This document shows positions 1-8,753 of a stretch of 20,907 nucleotides of DNA, piece by piece. The translations under genes were made by a program, and so were the position numbers. Positions within the stretch are counted from its first letter, which is position 1. Each line of letters starts with the position of its first letter. The stretch is taken from contig BFEA01000728.1 of the NCBI GenBank assembly GCA_003427395.1, positions 555,467 through 576,373 of the forward strand. Direction: 5' to 3'. Below the pieces are notes generated by a model. That model was not told the DNA's origin. It worked only from the letters and a program-made list of their open reading frames with translations, and did not search any database. The DNA comes from Chara braunii (taxonomy: Eukaryota; Streptophyta; Charophyceae; Charales; Characeae).

Positions 1-280
1 GGGTTTTGGGCGCTTGTTCGCGTTCGGGCGAACATGTTCGCGTTCTCCTCCAAACGCGAACACGGTGCTACGTCGGTTTTCTGTATATTGTTCTCGCTCA
101 TATTCCTTGCATATAGCTAGGCTACCAGCTGGGCCACCCGGGTCACCCTGTTTTCCCGGGCAGCCCCACCATGAAAGGACAAGGAAGGTCCCAGCAAAAA
201 AAAAAAAAAAAAAAAAAAAATGTTATGCAGAAAAACAAACTGAACAACTTTTGCCTCAGGGTCACATCAAAATTCTGTAC

Positions 281-324
<44 letters not shown>

Positions 325-383
325 TCTTGCCACTCTGTGTGAGTGTCTTTTGGTTTTTGAATGAATTTCCGTGTGTGTGTTGA
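1..383. other. Non-coding left flank with hairpins and homopolymer tracts
   Basis: No coding frame here is believable; the open frames run through homopolymers. Two adjacent perfect hairpins lie at the left edge: GTTCGC (16-21) with GCGAAC (28-33), and GTTCGCGTT (36-44) with AACGCGAAC (53-61). The stretch ends in a short GT run next to the presumed LTR start at 384. If 384 is the element end, the bases before it (GTTGA, 379-383) would be one target-site duplicate; no partner is visible because the far LTR is absent. Confidence 0.6.
196..323. repeat. A25 and T40 homopolymer tracts in inverted arrangement
   Basis: An uninterrupted run of 25 A (196-220) and one of 40 T (284-323) flank 63 bases of ordinary sequence. 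As a transcript the two tracts could pair and close a loop. They may be two retroposed poly(A) tails in opposite orientation or independent slippage products. Assembly length errors are likely in such runs. Confidence 0.9.
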
Positions 384-404
384 TGTTGCAGCCATGGATG
401 CAAA

Positions 405-833
405 GTGTTACACATTGTGTCACACAGGCCTGGGTAGGCCCGACAGATTGGGGTTCAGGGGCCGGTCCAGGCCCAAGGCCGGACCTTTAGCCATTCTAGG
501 CCGTCGGTTGGCCCTTTTAGGCCACACCGACGGGCAGGCCCAAACGACATTACCGTTTGGGCCTGGCGGCGCTCTTGAGGCTGCCGCCCGCCGGTCTGAT
601 CTGAACCGTCGATCTGGACGATTCAGATCACGGCCAGGCCTCGCAGCATTGAGGCCGGCCTCTTTTCCACCGGTACTTAATACCGGTCCAGCCTCATTGT
701 GAGGCATCGAGCACTGGGACGCTGCTGGAGCGCCAGTCGTTTCGGTTCTGAGCAGAGCAGCGGCATTGCGAGGAGCGCTGCGCTATTTTGGTTAGTGCAC
801 AGCGCTGGAGACAGCAGCGCTATTCCTAGCGCT
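405..833 (+). repeat. String of short perfect hairpins within the LTR
   Basis: Consecutive stem-loops with unrelated arms fill this GC-rich stretch. The clearest are CAGGCCCAAACG with CGTTTGGGCCTG (12 bp, about 536-566), GATCTGAA with TTCAGATC (about 598-629, with an inner CGTC/GACG), ACCGGTA with TACCGGT (about 670-688), GCCTC with GAGGC (about 692-706) and AGCGCTG with CAGCGCT (about 775-812). GGCGGC/GCCGCC (567-590) and GTGTTACAC/GTGTCACAC (405-425, one mismatch) add to the run. Many arms carry GGCC. In an LTR transcript this would fold into a row of hairpins. Whether this is selected RNA structure or residue of palindrome growth cannot be told from one copy. Confidence 0.7.
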
Positions 834-1020
834 GGACGGCACAGGAGTCAAGGAGCAGCGGGGAACTTACCTGGCACTTACCTGAGGCGCCATAGTTCCT
901 GCTGCGCAGGTCTTCAGCGACATCCGCGTACCTGCAGGTGAGGCCTGGATTCGGGACAGGACAGCGAGGTTATTCCTCCTCCCTACCTCACCATCTCCTC
1001 CTTTTCCGCTGCCACCTGGC

Positions 1021-1067
1021 TCTTCTTCTTCTTCTTCTTCTTCTTCTTCTTCTTCTTCTTCTTCTTC
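1021..1067 (+). repeat. (TTC)n microsatellite
   Basis: About 15 uninterrupted TCT/TTC units. On the minus strand it reads as polyglutamate, which explains a long spurious open frame there. Confidence 0.97.
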
Positions 1068-1598
1068 AGACTGGAGACTTGATACTAGTTGGACAGAGAT
1101 CAGTGTTGGACTTCGGTGGTAAGAGGCTGTGATACTTACCGGATTCGAGACTTGGAGATTGTTGGGGTTGATACTCGCCGGCATCACATACTGGACACCC
1201 GTTGCATTAGGACTCTGTACCTCCGACATTGGTGACTTATTGTCCATGACATTTTGATCTAAGACTTGTTCGATGACATTTTGGACTACCATATCGGTGA
1301 CCTACTGGATTCTATCTCGGTGACATCTGGCGCTGCCTACATCTCCCACCTCCTTCGTCTCTTCTCCCACCTTTCATCTGTGTATGGTTGTACGGGGCCT
1401 GAGCATCATCTATGATTGGCTCAGACCCCACCATCTCACGATTGTTTGTGTGTTGGGTGATATCTGTATGAGTTCAGTCTATGTGAGTCTGACTCAGTCC
1501 ATTTATCAGACTTCCGCTGCATACATGCTCATCCTATGTTGGTTGATCTCTTGGTTCTGCCCATACTTGTTGAAGTACTCACAAGTATGCAACAGTTT

Positions 1599-1613
1599 TG
1601 GTATCGGAGCAGA
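1599..1613 (+). other. Primer-binding site for initiator tRNA-Met
   Basis: TGGTATCGGAGCAGA matches the reverse complement of the plant initiator tRNA-Met 3' end (TGGTATCAGAGCAGG, from memory) at 13 of 15 positions, starting exactly at the TGG that pairs with CCA. It lies four bases after the LTR terminus TGCAACA. This site primes minus-strand cDNA synthesis in plant LTR retrotransposons. Confidence 0.8.
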
Positions 1614-1637
1614 CCAAATCATGGATCTGCTCACAAG

Positions 1638-2598
1638 GTAAGTCTGATTTAGGAATAGATTGCTCATTCGATCTTCCAAATCAGCTCTGCATTACTATCG
1701 AGATTCAAAGTTGCAAATTTTTTTTTTTCTTTTTTCGGTATTCTGTTTAATTAGGCATTCCGTTTCAATTCGGTATTCTGACTTTCAATTCGGGATTCTG
1801 TTTTAATCCGGTATTCTGTTCAATTCGGTATTCCTATTAATTGGTATTCTGTTTAATTCGATATTCTGTTTTAATTCGGGTTTCTGATTCTAATTCGTTG
1901 TTCGGTTTAAATCAGTATTCTGTTGTAATTCGGCTTTCTGATTTTAAATTCGGTATTCCGTTTTTATTTCGACATTCTGTTTTTAATCCGGTATTTCTGT
2001 TTTAAATCGGTAATTCTGTTTTATTTCGGTATTGGAAATTAGGGTTACGATAAATTTCGGTTTTTCATTCAAATTGGGAAATTCGAGTGTTTTGGAACCG
2101 TCAAACCGGAAATTCCGCGGAATCGCGGAAAATTAGGGTTGGAATCCGAAATTTTTGCGAATTTTTTTTTTTTTTCCTAGTTTGAGAAATTCCGAATACG
2201 GACTCAGGCCTTTAAAAATCGGATTTTGTAGGTTGAAATTCCCGAAATTTTATGTTTTTTCAAAAATTCGAGTGTTTTTCTTCCTGATTATCCGAATTTT
2301 TTTTTTTGGCAAACTGTCCGGAATCGTTCCCTCAGAAACTGCAACTTCCGGGTAGTTCACTAATCAACGGTGAACTCCCGGACCATAGGTGATCTCAACG
2401 AATACCTAATCTTTCCACAATTTAAAATTCGTTAATTATCATTATTGCAATTATTGTTTTATTGATTATTATTAAAAGAATATTAATTCGTTATTAATCA
2501 TTCATTAAATTTTTATTGATTATTAATTCATTATTATTTCTTATTACGAATTTTTTTAAGTTGTTTTGGGGAAAGTTCATCTTTTTCCTTTTGATTAG
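1638..2598 (+). other. Candidate leader intron between primer site and gag
   Basis: A strong donor, AAG|GTAAGT, starts at 1638, just 24 bases after the primer-binding site. Base composition then becomes AT-rich with T tracts. It changes back near a TTTTGATTAG|GT acceptor at 2597-2598, about 230 bases before the gag ATG. Removing this segment would join the primer-site leader to the gag leader. Other AG acceptors lie at about 2670-2740, so the 3' end is uncertain. Splicing is inferred from signals and composition only. Confidence 0.45.
1734..2033 (+). repeat. AT-rich minisatellite, ~18-bp unit, about 16-17 copies
   Basis: Degenerate head-to-tail copies of a unit close to TTCGGTATTCTGTTTTAA, each 16-20 bases long, run through this interval. 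Copies differ by substitutions and by the number of T and A at the end, so the array is old. It sits wholly inside the candidate leader intron. Similar TTCGG/AATTCG fragments continue to about 2290, suggesting decayed copies. Confidence 0.85.
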
Positions 2599-2828
2599 GT
2601 GTCTAAGTCCATAATTGGGACAGGGACTGTATGCGAATTGCTTGATCTGTTCTACCCCTGTGCCCACCCTTTTCACTGTTCTGTGACCTTTCGGACCGGC
2701 CAGCCTTCACCAGCAGTTTTCTGATGCCAACAGGGCAAGCCACCGAACAGCAGCCACGACGCAGCAAACGGATCGCTGATCTCCAACAGCAACCTGCAGT
2801 TCGATAGCAGCCACAAACCAGCACACAG

Positions 2829-4409
2829 ATGGCGACCACGCCTAACAACGGAACATCGTCTGAGACTTTGACATCCAGTAATGCCGAACCCTTGCCGGTC
2901 TGTCCTGTTCAAGGGCCGAACGAGTCCATCACGGACTACATTCAGAGAGTGAAGACCTATACGGGCTCACTAACCCTTGCCAGGGAACGGCAAGATGCTG
3001 CTGAAGCAGAAAAACAGAGGCTGGCAGCGGAAGCTGCAGCCCAAGCCCAGCGACAAGCTGAGGCTGAGCAGTTGGCAACCGACAAGCTCAACGCCGACAG
3101 TGCCGACCTTCTGATCTCTCAACACGATCAGTGGGCAGCTGTGCTCAACGGGATGCGTTATGTCCCCGTAGCAGGCGCTGATCCGATGGCAGTACAGCAA
3201 GAGAGACAAAACCTGGCAGACATTCTACTATGCACAATGCGCGCACTTATCTGGAACAGCACCATGGGTGCCCTTCATTCCAGGTCTACACGGCAGCTGC
3301 AGCACGATCTTAACCATAACGTGAAGACGCTTGCAGCAGCCATCAAGATCGCAGACTCCCAGCTGCAACAGATGGACACCCACATTGCTGCTCTGGAGGC
3401 AAAGCCTTCCCAAGCAGTGCCAGGCGAGCGCATCGACCCTGTCGTCAATCTAATCGGCGAACTAGGTGATTTCACTAGTCTGGCCACGATCAGCAGCACA
3501 GTGGCCGCCATCAAGACGGACGTCACCAAACTGCAGACAAGACCGGACGCCGCTACAAGGACATACAAGATGCCGCACTTCAACATCAGCAAGTTTGATG
3601 ACTACAACAAGACGAACGCCTTGACATGGCGGCAAAGTTTCTTCACGGAAGCATACTGCTGCATTGTCCTGGCTGAAGATATGATGAGGGCGCTCTACCT
3701 CCAACTGATTGGAGGAGCACAGGCATGGATGAACCATCTTGCGGCCACCAAGAAATGCACCATTGCCGAACTCCACATGCACATTCCGTGGAAGGAGTTC
3801 GAGCAACTGTGGTTCACTCGATTCATGGTCCGCAACGTTGTAAAGGCGGCCATGAACGAGGTCTACACCAGCTCACAAGGAAGCATGCCAACTCGAGACA
3901 GGACGATCAAGTGGCAGAAGATAGTGACCACGCCAGGTTTCGATTTGAGTTTTCCAAACCAACGATCCGAGTTCTTCTCGCGATCGTGCGCAGGACTGCG
4001 AACGACACTCAGCAACGAGTACGATTACGCCTCATTCCATGCTATTCTGGATCGTGTGAACCTGGTCATCCAAACGGATGACAAGGCCGCTAACGAACGG
4101 CAGTCCCAGACGCACTATGTGGCTAAGCAAGGCTATCAACGACCGGCACATAACAATGTCGTGATTTATGATGAATCAGTCGATCTCCATGCAACAACAG
4201 CATCCTCGAGTGATGGAGGAACTGTCGCAGCGCTCCCGCCGAAGCGTCCCAAGAGAGTTCGGAAGAACAAGGCGACACAAGCGACGACAACGACGGGAAC
4301 TGGGCAGCAACCATGGACGGCATACAACACAACCAAGGAGGTATTTGACCTGCGTCAACGGTACGGATATTGCCTATGGTGCAATAGTGTAACCCACACT
4401 ACCGCATAA
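2829..4409 (+). CDS. gag: Gag protein of Ty3/gypsy-type element, stop inside zinc knuckle
   Basis: The 526-residue frame starts at ATG 2829, after a GC-rich leader with no earlier long frame. Residues 50-90 are rich in Ala, Glu, Gln and Arg and should form a coiled coil. Residues about 245-395 resemble the capsid-type Gag domain, with MPHFNISKFDDY at its start and the GGAQAWMNHL block. Residues 471-480 are strongly basic, and 508-526 begin a CCHC zinc knuckle: C515-X2-C518-X4-H523. The frame stops with TAA at 4407-4409, and the next codon is the Cys expected as the last ligand. The stop therefore replaces the residue before that Cys, probably by one base change. Without it the frame runs on to TAG 4521. 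Gag packages element RNA into cytoplasmic particles. Family placement is by motif and memory. Confidence 0.8.
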   Translation: MATTPNNGTSSETLTSSNAEPLPVCPVQGPNESITDYIQRVKTYTGSLTLARERQDAAEAEKQRLAAEAAAQAQRQAEAEQLATDKLNADSADLLISQHDQWAAVLNGMRYVPVAGADPMAVQQERQNLADILLCTMRALIWNSTMGALHSRSTRQLQHDLNHNVKTLAAAIKIADSQLQQMDTHIAALEAKPSQAVPGERIDPVVNLIGELGDFTSLATISSTVAAIKTDVTKLQTRPDAATRTYKMPHFNISKFDDYNKTNALTWRQSFFTEAYCCIVLAEDMMRALYLQLIGGAQAWMNHLAATKKCTIAELHMHIPWKEFEQLWFTRFMVRNVVKAAMNEVYTSSQGSMPTRDRTIKWQKIVTTPGFDLSFPNQRSEFFSRSCAGLRTTLSNEYDYASFHAILDRVNLVIQTDDKAANERQSQTHYVAKQGYQRPAHNNVVIYDESVDLHATTASSSDGGTVAALPPKRPKRVRKNKATQATTTTGTGQQPWTAYNTTKEVFDLRQRYGYCLWCNSVTHTTA

Positions 4410-4450
4410 TGCGCGGACAAGGGCAAGGCACGCGTACCCCGTCCAGCTAA

Positions 4451-4523
4451 CTCGGGAAACGGAGTTACGCAAGGAGAGGGGCAACGCCTCTCCTCACTCC
4501 GCCGGAACAGGTTGCCTTGCTAG
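4451..4523 (+). promoter_or_regulatory. Candidate -1 ribosomal frameshift site between gag and pol frames
   Basis: The gag frame stays open until TAG 4521-4523 if the knuckle stop is ignored; the pol frame, one base back, opens after TAA 4448-4450. In the overlap lies GGGAAAC (4454-4460), phased as G GGA AAC in the gag frame, which is the canonical arrangement for -1 slippage. After a 12-base spacer comes a perfect hairpin, GGAGAGG (4473-4479) with CCTCTCC (4487-4493) and a 7-base loop. Slippage here would lead straight into the protease frame. The spacer is longer than the usual 5-9 bases. A decayed insertion or deletion is the alternative explanation. Confidence 0.45.
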
Positions 4524-5995
4524 CGATCGATGTCACTACCGGGGAGCATGCGTCAGTCGATGATTCTCGTGCTACGTACGAGGATTATGCCGCCCAACTG
4601 GTACCACCATTAGACCAGCCTAGCCACGTGCACTTAGATAGCGTATGCGCAGCTTGTACACCATCGGCAAGTGATTCGGTCAGCTCGCCACTGATTTCCG
4701 AGGACTTGACGGCGTGGTCAAGACTTGAGGAGCTTGACCCACTCACGAGAGAGGACTTCGCTTGGTTGCCTCTACCCTCAACTGGAACCTTGCCAAGGCC
4801 GCATTGCAACGCCTTGATGGCAAATCTACGCTCCTATTTGCACACTGCAATACCAGCTCCGTTGACGGACGACGGAGTAGCGGTTGTTGATCTCCGCTCC
4901 TATCTTGCGAAGATTGACCGCGAGTATGCCACCCAAAGGTACGCCGAGACCGGCGTGCCTTTGCTCTATATCCGCATTCAAATCGGAAAGGCAACTTGCA
5001 GTGCCTTGATTGATTGCGGAGCATCTCGCAATTTCATGAGCCAAGCCTTTATGGCCCGCGCAGGCCTTGGCCCGCGCGTTCGAAGGAAGACGCAACCTAC
5101 GAAAGTTACACTCGCGGACGGCCGCACGCATAAGTCAATTGACCGATGCGTCGACGGCGTTCCGGTATACTTTGCGCCACTCGCGTGCGAGCCGGTGTCT
5201 TTTGACATCCTCCACACTAAGTTCGACATGATTCTAGGCATGTCTTGGTTGCGTAGCGCCGATCATCCGGTGAAGTCCCATGTACGGTCGCGACCCCTCA
5301 CACTTCGATTAGAGTTTACCTGCCAGGAGGTGCAGGAGTTCTTATCAGGATATGGTGTAGTAGCCAACTACACCACGACCGCACACCCCCAGGCAAATGC
5401 TCCAGTGGAAAGAGTACATAGTACCATCACGAACCTCCTAGCTAAGTGGACCAAAGGTAGGCCCAATCAATGGCCAAGGTACCTAAGGGCGGCATTCTTC
5501 GTCGAGAACATTACAGTGAGGAGATCCACCAAATACGCGCCGGCTACGCTGTGGTATGGAAGGCACGCCACCTTCCCAATCGAGAGCTTTCTTAAGACTT
5601 GGAGGCGCCAGGATCTGGAAGTCAACTTGTCTTTTGAAGAGTTGCTCGATATTCGAGCGCGGCAAGTGGGGGCGATAGAGAACAGGATCCAGGAGGCGTC
5701 CAATCAAGTGGAGAGAAGCCGTATGGATGATAAGGCTCGCTGGGACCAGTCTGCACGAGTGAGGAAAGTACCCTTGGCAGTTGGGGACGTCGTGCTCCTG
5801 TACTATTCATCATTAGAGAAGCAATGGTCTAGGAAGCTCGACAAGAGGTGGTTAGGTCCCTACCGGATCGTGCGGTGTGGAGATTTTGGAGCATACCAGA
5901 TCGAAGAGTTGAATGGGACTAAATGGAAGGACTGGGTATCTGGAACGCGGCTGAAGAAATTTGTGGCGAGAGAAGAGGTGAGAGAGATGATCTGA
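4451..5995 (+). pseudogene. pol: Pol remnant: aspartic protease fused in frame to integrase C-terminal half
   Basis: The open frame runs from 4451 to TGA 5993-5995. There is no ATG near its start; counting from TTG 4517 gives 492 codons. A linker of about 150 residues is followed by a retropepsin-like domain. Its catalytic Asp is residue 166 in ALIDCGAS, where family members usually have DSG or DTG, and a hydrophobic FDMILGMSWL block (about 240) marks the end of the fold. From about residue 265 the sequence is integrase. It begins with EFTCQEVQEFL, after the point where the second catalytic Asp would be, then HPQANAPVERVH with the last catalytic Glu, and RWLGPYRI (GPY/F-like, about 444-451). 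The junction, about 5270-5310, removes reverse transcriptase, RNase H, the HHCC finger and both catalytic Asp residues, yet keeps the frame. The product could not synthesise or insert DNA. Confidence 0.8.
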
Positions 5996-6135
5996 CTTCC
6001 TCTAGAATAACAGCGATAGGATGTGTAGGTCAGATAGGTTGCATGCTGCATGGGTATGGTCTGGTCTGAGCTGCTTTGATTATCACCTATTTGCTTACCC
6101 CAATGTGTGCTTGTTGTCTCCTTCGCCTGTTATGC
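5996..6135 (+). other. Junction between two retroelement fragments
   Basis: Between the integrase stop and the start of the second gag-like sequence there is only pyrimidine-rich, intron-like DNA ending in a good acceptor (CCTGTTATGCAG at about 6126-6137). No LTR of the first element is recognisable. The second element may have its own leader intron, cut by the insertion or deletion that joined the two. Confidence 0.4.
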
Positions 6136-8753
6136 AGGTCTGACTTTACGAAGACAGCTGTGCCAAGAGGAGGGAGGGGGACACGGCCGCCACGAAGGCC
6201 GTTGGGGGCATCAGGAGGATATGAGCGGCATGGGCCTCGCCATCGAGAGAGTACTCCGGTGTATGATAATGGGGACATCGAGCTATTCATGGACAGCTTC
6301 TGGGAGCACCGGGGCGTATGGGCTGGACCGTGGCCCAGGCGATTGAGAGATTGAGGGGAGCCGGTAGGTTCGAGGAGCCCATTGCCCAGATCCGTAGGGA
6401 GGCGACGACGAGGACGGAGGTGGAGTTGAGAATGCAGGAGCTGCGACCCTCGCCTGTGGGACCTGATGGCAGGCCGATTCGCTTGAAGATCGGAAATGCG
6501 GTGGACTTTATCCCCGCCTTCGAGTGGTTCATGTAGGGGCAGGGCATACTGAGAGTTGATTGGGCGCGGACGCTAACCCTCTGGACTAGGAAGGCAGAGA
6601 GACCACTGGCTAGGCAGATCAGAGACATGGCCCAGGATTGGGAGAGCTGCAGGGCGCACTTGAGAGAGGCCTTTCGACGACCAGAGCCCCCTTAGCCCAG
6701 GGTTGAGAGACGTCAGAGGAGTCGGAGGCAGAGGGACCCTGAGCCCAGTGAGGCGAGGCCATCTCGAGGAGGTCGGAAGGCCCTAGCTAGGAGGGAAGAG
6801 GAGCCGTCGCCTGAGGTTGAGGAGCGAGGGGCCTATCCTGAGTGTGGACTCGGACCGGTGGAGTTCCATCGTTTTACCGAGGGTGGGCTGAGGAGGTCGC
6901 CAGTGCGCACACGGGAGGAGACGCTAGCATCTGAGGGGCCACTGAGAGAGTTGGAGGCGCACTTGGATGTCTCTCGGTGGGGAGCGTCGCCTCGCAGCGT
7001 GGAGTGTGGAGGACAGGCAGAGGAGATGCCACGAGAGGAGATGCCACGAGAGGAGATACCACGAGAGGAGGTGCCACGAGAGGAGGTGCCACGAGAGGAG
7101 GCCCGAGACACCCAGAGGGAGAGGAGACTGGGCGATGAGGGGAGACGTGCAGGGAAGGAAGTGATAGAGGTTGGGGAGGATACACCCCCTTAGGAGCCAG
7201 CTATGGGGTTGAGGCCTGGGAGTATGTCAGGAAGCACACATGAGAAGGCTGAGGAGTTGAGGAGAGAGGAGATCCCATTGACCTCACCAGAGAAGGCTCC
7301 CTCAATAGGGAGGAGAGCGGAAAGGAGAAGGGAGGCTTTGGTGTTGATTGACAGACACCTGGCAGCACATGCCCGAGAACACCCAGACTTGGAGGAGCCA
7401 GCACCTACAGAGCCGCGGTGGGAGCCATGCCAGCCCGAGAAGGAGATGGAGGAAGAAATCCTAGTGAGAGCCGACCATCGCACGAGAGATAGGGCGCCGA
7501 CAGGAGAGACGGCTGAGGAAAAAAGGGCAAGAAGGGATAGAAGACAGGAAGAGATATGGCAGGAAAGACAAAGACTGGAGGCGGCGGGTGCTCTTCCTGA
7601 TCAGCCACCCAGCACACCGGCCTGGACCCCTGAAATCTCGGAGATGTGGAGGGACTTCTAGGAGCAAAGGGGAGAGGGGCTTCCTTCGCCAACAAGAGCC
7701 GGATTCGGGGTAGCAAGGAAAGTAGAAGAGAGACTGGATCGCAAGATCAAGCTCCTGACAAAGACCAGTTTTGATCGGTATCTGATGCTGAAAAGCGATC
7801 TGGCAGGAAAGAAGATGAAGGAAGAAGGCCATGGAGTACGCCTGGAGACTATGGGGGTGGAAATCGAGGAGCTCAGGGCATTGGTGGCCAGTCAGGCAAT
7901 GATCATCGCGGACTTGAGACAACAACTTCAGGGAAGGACGGACAGGCCGGAGAGCAGCCGACAGGGAGAGAAGAGGCAGCCGGGACCTGAGTTGTTGGGA
8001 CAGCTACCTGCGGTGGAACCTCGCCAGGAGCCACCCATGGGGAGGGTCATCCTGGAGCCTGAGGAGGCTAAGGCCAAGAGGGAAGCGGAGAGAGAGGCCT
8101 TCGAGTTCAGGGCTCCTACTGAGCTCGCGACGCTGCCTACGGTAACGACGAAGCTCGTCATGCCATCGGCAGTTGAGGAGGGGCATCCACCATCCAGCAA
8201 TGAGCCAGCTCAGGGCTCAGTAGAGGGATCCTTGGATGTAGTCCTTGAGGCGGTGGGCACGATGCAGGAGGAGGCGAGTCTGTTTTCGCCTGAGCAGAGG
8301 ACGGAGGAACTGCTTGAGGGAGAGATGGGGGTTGAGATAGAGGACGTCGCTGAGGGCAGGCCCCAGAGGTTGGATACGCCTGAGTATGGGCCTGAGGGGA
8401 TTGGGATTCGACCAGGGCCGAGTACCCAGGAGTTGGGGGCTGAACCCAGGGAGTCCGTGGACGCGCCTCAGAGTTGCGAGCTGAGCAGAGAGGCTAGCGA
8501 GGCACCATCATCGCCAGGATCCCAGAGGGGAAAGAAGAGATCCGGGAAATGGTTTGATACATCCTGCGTCTTTTTCACAAAGGAAGGGCATCGAGCCCTG
8601 CAATGCCCTAAATTCCTAAAGGACAAGGCTGAAGGGAAGGTCACAGAGGAGGGTGGCAGGATGTATGACAGACAGGGTAGGATAGTAGAGAGATCTGCAG
8701 ATGGGGGTAGGGCTCAACTATATAGGCAAAACCAGGAGGAGATGAGTGAGTAG
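6136..8753 (+). pseudogene. Gag-like ORF of a second retroelement family, one frameshift and four TAG stops
   Basis: Coding similarity begins near 6136 in one frame and passes through VYDNGDIELF to about 6315. A single missing base there moves the reading frame, which continues with MGWTVAQAIERLRG at 6318. From 6318 to the final TAG 8751 one frame is kept for about 811 codons, interrupted only by TAG at 6534, 6693, 7191 and 7659. The protein is very rich in Glu, Arg and Pro. It has a five-fold (M/I/V)PREE repeat (7026-7100), a probable coiled coil near 7850-7930, and near its end a zinc-knuckle relic, CVFFTKEGHRALQC (8565-8606), in which the second Cys is Phe. That spacing, followed by a basic tail, suggests a nucleocapsid-type protein. 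No protease or reverse transcriptase follows. From memory it matches a multicopy charophyte family. Confidence is high that it was coding, moderate that it is a Gag. Confidence 0.65.
7026..7100 (+). repeat. 15-bp coding tandem repeat, five copies
   Basis: Five head-to-tail 15-base units close to ATGCCACGAGAGGAG encode MPREE, MPREE, IPREE, VPREE, VPREE. Copies differ at one or two bases, all within the first codon. The repeat length is a multiple of three, so array growth was tolerated while the frame was coding. Confidence 0.95.

Larger units (their letters stand above)
384..1594 (+). mobile_element. Probable 5' LTR
   Basis: The 1,211-base segment begins TGTTGCA and ends TGCAACA, a 7-bp terminal inverted repeat of the TG...CA type. 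Four bases later comes the primer-binding site, the usual spacing for an LTR end. The 3' boundary is well supported; the 5' boundary rests on the matching terminal repeat only, since no second LTR is present to compare. Inside are a GC-rich palindromic part (405-833), a TTC microsatellite (1021-1067), and a stretch (1080-1340) full of near-repeats of GGTGACAT and GGACTT. No clear TATA box was recognised. Confidence 0.65.
384..5995 (+). mobile_element. Defective Ty3/gypsy-type LTR retrotransposon, 3' end missing
   Basis: Parts in order: probable 5' LTR, tRNA-iMet primer-binding site, long non-coding leader, gag, protease, and the C-terminal part of integrase. The order protease then integrase, and the GPY/F-like motif near the integrase C-terminus, fit Ty3/gypsy elements. 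The segment normally lying between them (reverse transcriptase, RNase H, integrase zinc finger and first catalytic residues) is absent. No polypurine tract followed by a second LTR is found after 5995; sequence related to another gag family starts within about 140 bases. The copy is therefore truncated at its 3' side and internally deleted. It could not move on its own. Confidence 0.8.

Noticed and set aside
867-1292. Minus-strand frame of 141 codons with a polyglutamate run.
   Set aside because: The run is the TTC microsatellite read backwards, and the flanks lie inside the LTR with no protein-like motif.
2040-2140. TTAGGG words resembling plant telomere repeats.
   Set aside because: Only two isolated copies inside AT-rich minisatellite-like DNA.
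2829-5995. Long minus-strand frames opposite gag and pol.
   Set aside because: They are shadows of the sense coding frames and lack any motif.
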